Notes: a model not told the origin generated them from the sequence alone. A DNA stretch of 64,000 nucleotides from Silene latifolia (GCF_048544455.1 NC_133537.1:306875738-306939737), one strand, 5' to 3'; shown: positions 37,705 through 49,339, numbered from the stretch's first letter. Made by a program: numbers and translations.

Positions 37705-38343
37705 CTATTTTGCAAGCCCTGCCTCCTTGAGTGTTAGCATGGAACGGGCTTGGAAAAAATCAGGAATCGGGTCACGCTGCTGGATTATGGACCCAACGTT
37801 GCTGTATGCCTCAGTTAAACCCGATACCATTTGAAGCACAAGTAGGCTATTAGTCACCGGAGCACCGACGTTCTTCAATTGATCCGCCAGAGATTTTAAT
37901 CTCTCATAGTAGGCAGAAGCATTCGGAAAATCACGCATATCAATGTGAGAAAATTCCTGTTCGAGTGTCATGGCTCGAGAATTGCGATTATCCTGAAAAA
38001 GGGCAGCGAGGCGATTCCACGTTTTCATGGCGGTGGTGTCGGCCTCAACAGTTATTTCCAGAATTTCGGTTGTGACTGTGAAATAAATCCACTGGAGAAC
38101 CATCGCATCAAGGGTTTCCCACAACTCCTTCTCGTCATCAGTGCTTGGCGACTTTGGAATACCGTGTTTTGGCTTGATGATATGATGGAGAACGCAATTA
38201 GATTTCGCGTGATTTGTGAAGAGGGCAACCCATAACGGGTATTGATCATTGTCCATACCCAAGATGACGGTGATGTGGTTGCGGATGGAATTGACAGCAA
38301 GAGCGGGATGGAAACCCGGTTTTGCAATGGTGTCATTAGTCAT
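37705..38343 (-). pseudogene. Copia gag (UBN2-type), with premature stop
   Basis: 212 codons from MTNDTIAKPGFHPALAV. The Gag domain runs through HHIIKPKHG, ETLDAMVLQWIYFTV and TWNRLAALFQDNRNSRAMTLE to the RSMLTLKEA end, i.e. most of a UBN2/retrotran_gag domain that forms the particle core. The frame is closed by TAG at 37705, then stays open in the same phase through a basic Gly/Lys-rich stretch. A second in-frame stop (near 37588) follows before the long pol frame at 37521. Both stops could be C-to-T changes. No typical CCHC knuckle was seen. Confidence 0.88.
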
Positions 38344-38450
38344 CCTGAAAGTGACAAGAGGTCGGGTAAGAGAAGATGAAGAAGTTGAGAGAGAAGACTG
38401 TGAGGTTGGAGCGGAAGCGATTTAGAGATCGTAACCTAGCTCTGATACCA

Positions 38451-38646
38451 TAAAGGAAGATAATGGATGAGTTTATTCATTGATCAAACAGCGTATAAAT
38501 ACAAAGTTAGTATCCTACAATTTAGGAACTAAATAACTACTACCTACAAATAGGCAATAAGATAATTACAAAATAGGCTAGTAAATCAAAACTAATCAAA
38601 ACTAATATTAACAAATAATTTACATATATTTACTAATATTCTATCA
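38451..38646 (-). repeat. 5' LTR of the young copia element
   Basis: 196 bp. It differs from the 3' LTR mainly by an AAAACTAATC-type duplication at about 38590. It adjoins the primer site. Confidence 0.93.
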
Positions 38647-38651
38647 TCACC

Positions 38652-38960
38652 ATATATCGAGCATTGTATATGGGGAAGAAACGAAATCGAACTGGAAAGC
38701 AATAAGAGTTTATGGATGTCTTGAAAGGTCAAACAAATATAAAATAAACTTCAGATATGATATAAGACCTTTATAATATTTTAAGATGTTGATCATTATG
38801 TTTAGAGACTTTAATGAGATCCTTTATGACCATGAGAAAGAAGGTGGGCCATGACATTTAGAGAGGCAAATGATGGGTTTTATAAATATGTTGGATGCAA
38901 GTGCTCTTCTTGATAAGAGTTTTTGTAGGAAAAATTTACAAGTAAGGAAACAGGAAGGGT
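38652..38960 (+). pseudogene. Old LINE endonuclease remnant, right part
   Basis: The reading WKAIRVYGCLERSNKYK corresponds to the W-R-x-T-G-x-Y-G-x-P-E motif of plant L1 endonucleases. It is followed by a GDFNEIL-like stretch (RDFNEILYDHEKEGG, about 38807-38852). It is frame-broken throughout and older than the copia insertion that splits it. It is a different, more decayed copy than the LINE at 25261-32805. Confidence 0.65.
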
Positions 38961-38970
38961 AGTGTTACAG

Positions 38971-39370
38971 TCGATTATATTAGTTGAATTTAAGCCTTCA
39001 TTAATGTGTTACAGTCGAAATGATGAATTATGTTTGTCAAATTAGGGTTTTCGTGAATTAGATTGGGGAAACTTGAAAATGAGGGTTGGGGAAGTTAAGA
39101 AACTACGTACATTAGTTGAAATCATCAAATTAGGGACTGAACTTCCAAAATTAGGGTTTCTCTCTTTCTGTCTTTGTAATTTTTTAATTTGTCGATTATA
39201 TTAGTTGAATTTAAGCCTTCATTAATGTGTTACAGTCGGAATGATGAATTATGTTTGTCAAATTAGGGTTTTCGTGAATTAGATTGGGGGATCTTGAAAA
39301 TGAGGGTTGGGGAAGTTAAGAAACTACGTATATTAGTTGAAATTATGAAATTAGGGACTGAACTTCCAAT
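38971..39370. repeat. Tandem duplication, unit about 221 bp, two copies
   Basis: TCGATTATATTAGTTGAATT starts copy 1 at 38971 and copy 2 at 39192. Both continue through TTAGGGTTTTCGTGAATTAG and GGGACTGAACTTCC with only a few changes; copy 2 is slightly truncated. No coding capacity is apparent. It lies at the left edge of the Mutator-like neighbourhood. Confidence 0.85.
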
Positions 39371-39686
39371 TTTTTTGCTGATTAGGCTAATTCATTGTCC
39401 TTATATGGCAGATTCTTAGATTCGTAGTCTTGTTGTTCACATTTTTTCTAATTAACCTAATTACGCAATAATCAAACTCTGATTCCCCATGTTGTTGTTG
39501 ATGTTTGTTGTTGATTTTCTACTGAAATTGTTTAAATATCAAGTTCAAACAATGCATACTAAGTAGCATATGCGTTGTGAGTAAAGCTACTAAAGTTAGT
39601 AACTATTATACTGAGTCAAGTAAAGTTTTACATATTTCCTCCATTTAAAAGTATTCCCTCTTTTCAATTCTGCATACAAAAAAAAT

Positions 39687-40382
39687 ATGGAAAATTGGTG
39701 CAAAGGTTGGGTAGTCAATCGCGAGGAAGTAGAACAAGAACTTTTTATACAACATTATGTCAAAGAGAAAACAGACTCTCTGAGTTACCTTGGTCAAGTT
39801 ACCAAAATGGAGTTCAGTGATCGTCGCAAACAATCAAGATATGATGTCTTAACTGATGCAGATCTTGTGACAAAAATCTTCAATAAACTTGATAAATGCT
39901 CGGATAGGGCAAGCATGGCCAATGTCTGTGAATTGTGGGCTAAACTCTTTCTTTTCTTCCCGTATTCACCTGGTGTTCTGGTAGCTTACCTGCAAACTTT
40001 ACGATTTAATGATATTAATGGTGTGAGGATAGTGTGTAGTCGTGGTAGACTAATTTCCAAAAGATGCAAGTGTTTTATGACGGGTAATATGGCAGCCAAA
40101 TTCGTCATGCATGTTCACCAATGAAGAAATGTTTTTCAGAAGACCCATCTTAAACCACTTAATGACAGTCAAATTAAACAAGTTGATGAGATGTTGCGGG
40201 ATATGCCACCTTTGTCACATGAAGAAGCTAAAGCAATAGAAACACCCTTACTAGCTCGTCGAAGGTTCTCTTATGTTGAAGTCGTTGATTTGACGCAGGT
40301 CTATCATAAGTTTGTACAACTTTCTGGCCAACGTACTGTATTTGTACTTAGGGCACTTAGGGTATTTAATGTTAAGGTTTAA
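39687..40382 (+). pseudogene. Unknown ORF with one in-frame stop (F-box-like N-terminal segment)
   Basis: A single frame of 232 codons from MENWCKGWVVNREEVEQELF, interrupted only by TGA at 40122-40124, after which the frame stays open to 40382. I do not recognise it. The segment LTDADLVTKIFNKLDKC followed by ASMANVCELW resembles the two helices of an F-box, but the similarity is weak. The second half contains MLRDMPPLSHEEAKAIETPL. It may be a captured host fragment carried with the ULP1-like gene 2 kb downstream on the same strand. Confidence 0.4.
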
Positions 40383-40469
40383 ATGTTCCTTTTTGTCAGG
40401 CTTTACTAATAATTATGTAATTAGTTCTGGCATTTTGGATTATAGAAGTTGTTATGCAATGTTGGTTTG

Positions 40470-40646
<177 letters not shown>

Positions 40647-40720
40647 TTAAACAATCGTGTGTACCAACATGACAAAGCAGAGTATGTGCATTAAACAGTC
40701 TTCTACATGTCTTAAAAATA

Positions 40721-42505
40721 AGGGAAGGGGTTGAGGGTTGGATTAGGCGGATCCGCGGTAGCGGTCCGCCAAATCCAACCCTTTCCCGTCCCGTTTTAGG
40801 ATACCCGACCCTCTACTTTAAATCCCGTCCCCAAAAAAGGGTTCACTCATCCCCTCTAGGGTGTCTTTTGGTCTCGCGGCCGATAATGTGAGAAGGGAAT
40901 GGGTTGAGGGTTGGATTAGGCGGATCCGCGGTAGCGGTCCGCCTAATCAAACCCTCAACCCTTTCCCGTCCCGTTTTAGGATACCCGGCCCTCTACTTTA
41001 AATCCCGTCCTAAGGGTTCACTCATCCCCTCTAGGGTGTCTTTTGGTCTCGAGGCCGATAATGTGAGAAGGGAAAGGGTTGAGGGTTGGATTAGGCGGAT
41101 CCGCGGTAGCGGTCCGCCTAATCTAACCCTCAACCCTTTCCCGTCACGTTTTAGGATACCCGGCCCTCTACTTTTAATCCCGTCCCCAAAAAAAGGGTTC
41201 ACTCGGCCCCTCTAGGGTGTCTTTTGGTCTCGCGGCCGATAAAGTGAGAAGGGAAAGGGTTGAGGGTTGGATTAGGCGGATCCGCGGTAGTGGTCCGCCT
41301 AATCCAACCCTCAACCCTTTCCCGTCCCGTTTTAGGATACCCGACCCTCTACTTTAAATCCCATTCCTAAAAAAGAGTTCACTCATCCCCTCTAGGGTGT
41401 CTTTTGGTCTCGCGACCGATAATGTGAGAAGGGAAAGGGTTGAGGGTTGGATTAGGCAGATCCGCGGTAGCGGTCCGCCTAATCCAACCCTCAACCCTTT
41501 CCCGTCCTGTTTTAGGATACCCGACCCTCTACTTTAAATCCCGTCCCCAAAAAAGGGTTCACTCATCCCCTCTAGGGTGTCTTTTGGTCTCGCGGCCGAT
41601 AATGTGAACAGGGAAAGGGTTTATGGTTGGATTAGGCGGATCCACAACCGCGGATCCGCCTAATCCAACCCTCAACCCTTTCCCGTCCCGTTTTAGGATA
41701 CCCGATCCTTTACTTTTAATCCCGTCCCCAAAAATAAGGGTTCACTCGGCCCCTCTAGAGTGTTTTTGTTCTCACGACCGATAAAGTTAGAAGGGAAAGG
41801 GTTGAGGGTTAGATTAGGCGGATCCGCGGTAGCGGTCCGCCTAATCCAACCCTCTACCAGCGGTCCGCCTAATCCAACTCTCAACCCTTTCCCGTCCCGT
41901 TTTAGGATACCCGGCCCTCTACTTTTAATCCCGTCCCCAAAAAAAGGGTTCACTCATCCCCTCTAGGGTGTCTTTTGGTCTCGCGGCCGATAAAGTGAGA
42001 AGGGAAAGGGTTGAGGGTTGGATTAGGCGGATCCGTGGTAGTGGTCCGCCTAACCCAACCCTCAACCCTTTCCCGTCCCATTTTAGGATACCCGGCAACA
42101 TATGTTTATTAAACAACTGTGTATATGCATGACAAAGCAGAGTATGTGCATTAAACAGTTTTCTACATGTATAAAAAGTCAGGGAAAGGGTTGAGGGTTG
42201 GATTAGGCGGATCCGCGGTAGCGGTCCGCCTAATCCAACCCTCAACCCTTTCCCGTCCCGTTTTAGGATACCTGGCCCTCTACATTTAATCCCGTCCCCA
42301 AAAAAGGGTTCACTCGACCCCTCTAGGGTGTGTTTTTTAAAACAACCTTGTACATGAATGAGAAAGCATAGTATGTGCATTAAATAGTCTTCTACATGTA
42401 TGAAAAATAAGGGAAAGGGTTGAGGGTTGGATTAGGCGGATCTGCGGTAGAGGTCTGCCTAATCCAACCCTCAAACCTTTCCCGTACCGTTTTAGGATAC
42501 TCGAC
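40721..42505. repeat. Tandem array of hairpin-forming monomers (about 180 bp)
   Basis: Monomer starts fall near 40721, 40891, 41066, 41247, 41427, 41607, 41789 and 41998, with further single copies near 42182 and 42412. Spacings are 170-182 bp, and one 209-bp unit has an internal duplication. Each monomer holds a near-perfect inverted repeat: GGGAAAGGGTTGAGGGTTGG... paired with ...CCAACCCTCAACCCTTTCCC around GGATCCGCGGTAGCGGTCCG, giving a stem of about 32 bp. A linker with TTTTAGGATACCC, AGGGTTCACTC, CTCTAGGGTGTC and TTTTGGTCTCGCGGCCGA follows. The last copies are separated by a block TGTTTATTAAACAAC...ATGTGCATTAAACAG...TTCTACATGT. Open frames across it are repeats, not genes. Confidence 0.93.
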
Positions 42506-44989
42506 AACAAATGTTTATTAAACAACCTTGTACATGTTTGACAAATCACTATATGTGCATTAAAATTTTACATCAGTTGCTAGGTTATTTGATGCAACTT
42601 CTGTTGATACATTAATGCTAAAATTTTCCATTTTAGTTGAACTGCTGAAACATTAATGTATTAAAAACTTCTGCATATCACCTAATTGATGTTGTTTAAT
42701 ATTTGACAGATGATGGGGATGTCTTATCGTAAAGCTTGATTGACAACGAAGCTTCTAAACGAAACTTGGTGACAAGGAAGCTACTAAAACGGAAACTTGA
42801 TTGTTCGCGTCGAGTGAGTCCTCGTACTAAAAGACCAGTTGATGAGGATGTCTTACTGAAAGATGTTCAACCATCTACCAAAAAAAGGAGAGTGTCCACT
42901 GTTACTGATAACAAAGATGCTAGCAGCAATGCTAGTAGGAAAGGAACTCCACATAACAAGCGTGGTAAAGATTATGATACGCTGGTAACTAGGATGAGTC
43001 CTTCTTTGATAATTAATTTTATCAAATCGAACCCGTCTGAGAAGCAAATTGAAGCTATTCAGAGCATGGGTTTTGGAGAGTTGTTAAAACTTCAATCGGA
43101 AGAAATTCATGGCCATTTGGCTAGATAGATTGTGGAGTCTTTCAATCCACTCACTTGTTCATTGATGAATGGGGATTTGACTATCATAGATGAGGATGTC
43201 TACCTTGTCACGGGAATTCCTATGGGGCCATTAGATATCAATCCAGTTGGGAGGTACTGTAAAGAAGAGGGTTATTTAGAGGCTGTCCGGAGATTTAAGG
43301 AGCAATTTAGTACCACAGATATTACCAAGAAGGTTTTACTAGAGAAGATGATTGAGCAGCGGGATGCTGGAGATGATTTCAAAAGGAATTTTCTCGTATA
43401 TATTATTTTTGTTCTGTTGATGGGGGGTAGCTAGTGATTATCCCAGCACTCGTATATTAAGCTGCATGTCCGATCTGTTCGATGTACCTAAATATAATTG
43501 GTGCAAGTTTGCACGAGTCAACATGATTGAAAATGTCATTTCCTGGAAAAAGGCAGCAGCTAAAGACCCTGGTACGTCCTTTAAGGGAACAATTCTCATT
43601 TTCTGTCTTATCTACTTGGATAGAGTCGTTTTCAAGACAAGAACGGTCGTTCGATCTTTCCCTTTGTTAGCCAATTAGTCTGACGAACGTATCAGAGAGA
43701 GGGTGAAGATGGAAAAATATGAGGCAAAAGGTTTTGGAGAGGGGCGTGTAGAAGACAGATTTGTTTATAAAGCACTTGTGTCTGAAACTGACAAACGGGT
43801 TGATGATGCAGTGACAACAAAGGGAAAGGAAAAGGTTGAGGGTGCTGGAGTGACGACAAAGGGAAAGGGAAAGGTTGAGGATACTGAAGAAAGAGGTCCC
43901 GTTGATAAGAAAATAACAGATTGTATCAAGTTTTTAGCGGGGACTGCTGTTACTCTTGCAGACAGTTATGGTGCATTCTCAAAGGCAATCATGCAAGCAA
44001 AGTTTGTGGTTCCTGGTATGGAAGCTGTTACCAAAATGTCGACTTTGGCAGATTCGTTATTTGAAGGGTTTTCACTTTCGCATCAAAGTAAAGAAGAATC
44101 TAAGATGGAAGAAGAGGAGAGAAAGGACAAGGAGAAAGATGACCATGAAATGGAGGAAGAGGAGAGAAACGATGAGGGTAAAGTGGAGGATAAATTTGAG
44201 ACGGACAAGGAGAAAGATGACCATGAAATGGAGGAAGAGGAGAGAAAAGATGAGGGTAAAGTGGAGGAGGGGAAGAAGTATGTGGATTATATGGACTCTG
44301 ATGAGTTTTACAACGATCTCAACATCTTGGCTGATTTAGAGGGGATTCTGAATATTGCATATAACCGTGTTGGTGAGGCATTTAAAGAACACCAAGTTAC
44401 GAAGGAAAAGATGGACAAGGAACTCATGGAGGGACCATCTTTCAGTCTCTTCCACGGTGAGGATGCGTTATATACATCTCAAGAGTTCCGCGAAGCACAG
44501 AGGTCTGGTGATATGTGTCATATGGATGTTCCCCATGTGAGCACGTCAACTGCACCTTTCTTTCCATCCCCTCCCCGTGCAACCACATCAGCTACACCTT
44601 CAATCCCATCCCCTCCCCGTGCAAGCACATCAGCTGCACCTTCCAATCTATCCCCTGCATCACCAATACTTATCTCGTCACAACTGTCATTGAATGAATC
44701 TCCAATTACGCCTTCTTCTCCGCTAGTAGAACTGTCCCCAACCGTCCCCTCCTAGACTCGGAAGTGTAAGAGAAACGTTGAGTTACCTGGTGTTTTTCAT
44801 TCACCTTTTTTCATAAGAAATGTGAACGTGATGGATGCCTTGAGTCAGTCTGAAAAACTGATGGGTGACTATGCATTCGCTGCTGACTTAGATGAAGGGT
44901 ATGTATTAGTCTATTAATTTTGCTTTTATTTTTTTCTTATTCGGTATATGTATTATACTTTCTTTCTATAACACTAGGGTTTTATTTTT

Positions 44990-45850
44990 GTAGCGAGGTT
45001 CTGGTCAGCCGTGGGGGCAAGATTCTTACACGATATGATATGAAGACCTTGCTATTTGGTGGTAGCGTTAACATTGACGTGATCAGTGTGTGGTGTGATT
45101 ATCTGAATAATGGAAACAGGTTAAGAGATCGTAGATCAATTTCAAAATCTCTTTCTCACCTGAAACAACCGATGTAAGTTTGATATTTAAATTTTGTTGG
45201 TCTAAGTTATCAACTTGTACCTTTTTATTCTCTAATACGGGTCACCTAATTGAAACAACAGATAGCCTCATTGGATATCAATTATAGAGATGTGAAATTG
45301 GTAAGTTGTTCAATATTTGAAAAGTTTTCAAAATACATAATTAAATAATATACAAATCCAACTAATCATTGTTTGACAGGTTTTTTTCCCTGTTGTTGCA
45401 CCCAGCCCACTTCTTCATTGTTTTGATATTGATCACAACTTGTATGAAGTTATACACCCGTGTGATCCAGGTTGTGTAGATTTTAATGTCAATGTTCAAT
45501 ATGTGGTATGTTTTCACACCGTTTGGCAATAAGTATGTTAAATGGCCGATTTAATTCTTATATAACGAACTTATTTGCTTGGCATTGTCTTTTGTCTAAC
45601 AGAAGAAACAGTTAAGTGCAAAGCTTTCTTCCATGATTCCAAAGCTGCATGCTACATATTTTGTAGTAGCCAAAGAGTATGTTCCGAATAAAAGTTTCTC
45701 TGTCGAGCGTGATACTGGAATTTACATGATGCGACATATGGAGACGTACAATGGGAATAAGTGTCGGTATACTTTAAAGCTGCTCAAGGACGTAAGTCTC
45801 CATTATTTAAGTCAAATTTTTAGTTGGTGTTTCTATATTTCCTGACGCCA
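44990..45850 (+). pseudogene. First C48-like domain of the ULP1-like gene
   Basis: The exon-like pieces are RGGKILTRYDMKTLLFGG with DVISVWCDYLNNGN (about 45012-45120), PVVAPSPLLHCFDIDHNLYE (about 45390) and SVERDTGIYMMRHMETYNG (about 45700-45760). The last corresponds to the catalytic-Cys segment DCGIFVMRHMET, but Thr stands where the nucleophilic Cys should be. Introns are suggested by GTAAGT-like donors (about 45173 and 45793) and pyrimidine-rich acceptors. The exact exon map is uncertain. Confidence 0.55.
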
Positions 45851-46189
45851 GAAGCCATCAACATGCATGTATTAACTTTGTTCTTTCATGAATCAGCCTT
45901 GTATGTGTATTAGATATGTAGGTTCTGCTGTTGATTTCACTTTATATTATTGTTCATAGAACTGATGTGAAGCGTTACATTGTGAGGGTTTGCAATGAAA
46001 TTTTGACTTGGAAAGACAACACTATGAAAGATCAAGTGACGTCTAAAGCAAAGGCTTAGAAGAATGGCTGTGAGATTCGGTAATCAGAAATCTTTTACCA
46101 ACAATGCTTCTCATTACTATATGATGACTCCTGGTTTATTAAAAGTGTGCTATGGTTATGTAATTGTTCTGTGTTTTTCCTTTTTCTCC

Positions 46190-47360
46190 CCAGGAATGAA
46201 GTTCCACGAGACTTGCCCTATACAGATGAACACTTGATGAATTTTATTAGGACAAATGAGGCAAATAAGGAGTAAGTTATCACTGACCATATAACATCTT
46301 TTTAAGTTGTTTTTGTCCACTTTGCTATTCTGTGTGTATCTAATTACAATATGTGCATTATTAGTGACATTGTTGTACACACTCCATGGCTGCAAGTAAC
46401 CCAAGAAGGAATGTCGACTTTGTTTGAAGGAAAATGGCTCATTGATATGGTAATTGACCTTGTTGGTCTTCGTTTAACACTTGAAAGACCACATCTTGTG
46501 TAATTTCCAACAATAATCAAGGTATTCATATTCATCCTTAGTAACCGCTATTGTTTCTACTTGGAATTACCAACATTTTTCACAAATTTTCTCAACTTTC
46601 AGGATGTTGTCGCTAAAAACAGTTTTCAAAGTCAGTACATTAAGCTTCAGTACTTGCCCAAAAGTCTAACCAAAGCTAAACTGGTAATTATCCTGACACT
46701 TTTTTATTTTATTATATCGACGGAATTTACTACTTGCCCAAGAAAGAACTTAATTAATTATCCTGTCTAACCTGTTTGTATATTATCTGTTTTTATTTCC
46801 CTATGTGCAATTTTGCAGGCTTTCTTCCCTTACTGTGTCGACCGTCAACATTGGTTTGCTTGCGTGTCTGATTTTGTTAAAAAGACCAACTTTATACTTG
46901 ACTCAAGCTTGCCTAGGCGTCCTGACGGAAGATGTAAATTTTTAGTTGAAACGGTATGATTATATCCATATGCCTTAGGGGTTTGTTACCTCAAGTTTGT
47001 CTTGGTTTTCCTTCGCTTTTATATTATTGTGTTTTTCTTTTTTTGGTTTTTGTTTTTTGCAGTTATTTCCTGCTTTGGGGATTATTGCAAGAGACTCTCC
47101 AGGATACAAAAAGCTATTGCAGATAAACAATTTTTCGTTTGTGATTGTGGATGTGCCTCGACAAAAGAATGGGTACCTTACATGTTTAAATTATACTCTA
47201 CTTGTTTTAATATTTTCGATGGGATACACACCATTTTAAAGCTTTTAACAAATTTCATTATTTTAAAAGGTATTCTTGCGGAGTCTATTTGCTGAAGTGG
47301 CTAGAAAACTTGAGTTGTCAATCATTATGGTCCGATCAGACTTGTTACGAGGTAATGATG
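46190..47360 (+). pseudogene. Second C48-like domain of the ULP1-like gene, catalytic residues retained
   Basis: DIVVHTPWLQVTQEGMSTLF and GKWLIDMVIDLVGLRLTLE (about 46360-46490) match the N-terminal segment of plant ULP1 domains. AFFPYCVDRQHWFACVSDFV and ILDSSLPRRPDG (about 46818-46930) hold His and Asp. SCGVYLLKWLENLSCQSLW (about 47273-47330) holds Cys. The pieces are separated by AT-rich introns with AG-ended acceptors (TTTTTGCAG at about 47063). Confidence 0.6.
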
Positions 47361-47779
47361 TCTAAACCAAGTTATATTAGTCAAACATTATTCGGCATAT
47401 TTTATTGCAACACTTTCAATATTGTTGTCAAATATATATAAACAATTTGGATGAATATGGTGAGAGTTTGATTGTAGATCTTATCAGATGGGAGGAAAAC
47501 AAGAGAACGGTAATATCAATATCTTTCGAATGCTTTATCTAATTTTGTTTCTATTATTTCCCCATCTTTTAACTGCAAGACTTTCAATATTGATGTCAAG
47601 TGACTTTAAACGTAACAATATTTCCCTACCGTTTTTTTGTAGGATTATAACTAGCTGTTATTTTTGGATGAATATGGTGAGAGTTTGTGTGCTTACCAAA
47701 CGGGAGTGGCAGAGAACCTTCTCATTGGCTTTTGTTGATTCCTTGATTTGGGCAGGCATTAGTTTGTAGGTGGGGTAAA

Positions 47780-48880
47780 TTTGTAGGTTGCATATGTGTA
47801 GGTACTCTAAGTAACTTTTGCGTGTATGAACACCCTTCTACGTGCATGAGAAGGCGTTGTATGTGTATGAAATACCTTTCTACGTGCATGCAATTTGTCG
47901 ACTTTCGGGTCCGTTTATATGCTAAATTGTAACGTGGGGGCACAATTATGTCACTTGATTATGGCCTTTTTTAATGAGACTTGTAATGAAAATTAACCCA
48001 TTTGTCAGGGGGTTGTCGTTTTAAAATCCCAAAGTAACATGCCTAACGCGACTTGATAAACGTTGTAATGTGGGTCAAAATTATATAACTTGCATATTTA
48101 CATGCATGAGAAGGCGTTATATGTGTATGGAACAACCTTCTACATGCATGATATTTTTCAAAACACAATTACTTGCGTTATTTAGAGATCGCCTAGGCTA
48201 TGCTCGGTCATGGCCTGTGTCGTGCTCGTGTCATGCTTGAGCGTCGTGTCGTGCTTGAGCGTGCCCGACTAATTCTTCAACTTTAAGCCAACTCCTATGT
48301 ATTTTGAGCGTGCCGTGCTTGGCCGCGCCTAAATTATGGCCTAAAGTGCTGATAGGATTGACTCGACTTCTTCAATAATCACTCACATTTAAGTTTCGAG
48401 ACTTGAAATGAGAATTAAAGCCCACATTTAAGTTTTGAGACTTGAAATGAGAATTAAAGCCCAAAGTAACATGACTAAATGAAGCCCAATTTATTTGTTA
48501 AATTATGGCCTTTTTAAATGACTTGTAATGAGAATTAACCCATGTCATGGGGAATTAGCCCATTTGGGTTATCTGTGCATAAAATGACCTTCCATGTGCA
48601 TGGAATAACCTTGTATGTGCATGATATTAAACGATTTGTCGTACACGATGATGATTCAACTAATAACATTTTATTGCTGGCCTAATTTGGAGAAACAATG
48701 ATCAAATTTGTCAAATTCGGAGAAACAATGATCACATGTTTCAGCTTTTTAATTACCAAATTTGGAGAAACAATTATCACATTTTGCAGATGTCTTAATA
48801 CTTGCCTTATGTGCATAAAATGACCTCGTACGTGCATAAAATGAGCTCGTAGGTGCATGCCATAATTGCTCAGGGAAACA
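47780..48880. repeat. Short degenerate repeats (CTTCTACATGCATGA / TATGTGCAT type)
   Basis: Copies such as CTTCTACGTGCATGAGAAGG, GTATGTGTATGAAATACC, CCTTCTACATGCATGAT and CTTATGTGCATAAAATGACC recur at about 47815-47895, 48090-48155, 48575-48630 and 48800-48870. The same type of sequence (TATGTGCATTAAACAG...CTTCTACATGTATGA) occurs on the other side of the ULP1-like gene at 40664, 42128, 42340 and 42530. The region also holds a 39-bp tandem pair (48386-48463) and AATTTGGAGAAACAATGATC repeats (48688-48780). No gene is visible. Confidence 0.7.
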
Positions 48881-49339
48881 CATGTTTTCTATTCTTAAAT
48901 CCAGAATCACAATTCCATCTTCTCAAATATACAATTTAAAAATCCGGAAGACTCCCGTTACATTTATTACAAAACAATTGTAAATGAAATAATCCAAAAT
49001 AATCCAAAAAACAAGTGTGGTCTTCTCAAATGATGCTCAAAAATTCCGCTGCACAAGTCCAATTCCTCGCCAAAAACTTCAATCTCACACATAAGAAAGC
49101 AAATGTCAGCAAAGATAAAAATTAGAGGGAAACAAAAAGGGTAAAAATAGAAAACTTATGCTAATAAGAGACATCACTTACTCGACTATTTGTCAGTGAT
49201 CCTTTGGTCGGTCACAATTCATGCTGTCGTGGTTCGCCATCTGCCCACAAGCCTTGCATCTTCTTAGTGGTTTCTTATTAATTTCCCCCGCTCTTTCTCT
49301 TTGTGAAATCATTCTTTTTCCCGAGCCTTTGTTTTTGCA

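Larger units (their letters stand above)
33920..38646 (-). mobile_element. Nearly complete Ty1/copia element with short LTRs, TSD TCACC
   Basis: LTRs at 33920-34105 (186 bp) and 38451-38646 (196 bp, with an 11-bp internal duplication) are otherwise almost identical. A perfect TSD TCACC occurs at 33915-33919 and 38647-38651. The minus-strand LTR starts TGATAGAAT but ends TTTA, so it is TG...TA rather than TG...CA. The primer site TGGTATCAGAGCTAGG (adjacent to 38450) is the standard initiator-Met site, and a GCGGGGGTG purine tract precedes the 3' LTR. The polyprotein is long-open with few lesions, so this is one of the youngest elements here. Short LTRs and domain sequence suit the Ale group. 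Confidence 0.95.
42700..47360 (+). pseudogene. ULP1-like (C48 peptidase) gene of the Mutator-associated type, multi-exon and decayed
   Basis: The N-terminal module (42736-43700) reads SPSLIINFIKSNPSEKQIEAIQSMGFGELLKL, then DLTIIDEDVYLVTGIPMGPL, then YNWCKFARVN and LIYLDRV. This is the layout of plant ULP1 genes carried by Mutator-like elements. A charged middle (43703-44755) has E/K-rich repeats and a Pro/Ser/Thr repeat. A first C48-like domain is split over 44990-45850, and a second over 46190-47340. The second keeps HWFACV (His), FILDSSLPR (Asp) and CGVYLLKWLE (Cys). In-frame stops at about 42748, 43126 and 43432 break the N-terminal part. The family cleaves SUMO or similar conjugates; here it is probably inactive. 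Confidence 0.75.

Noticed and set aside
40735-40990. GGGTTGAGGGTTGG as interstitial telomere repeat
   Set aside because: Plant telomere repeat is TTTAGGG; this lacks the periodicity and is one arm of the hairpin.
40904-42549. Repeated open frames (Gly/Arg/Pro-rich, up to 151 codons) on both strands
   Set aside because: They cross the tandem hairpin monomers and simply repeat with the 180-bp unit. No start context, no codon bias.
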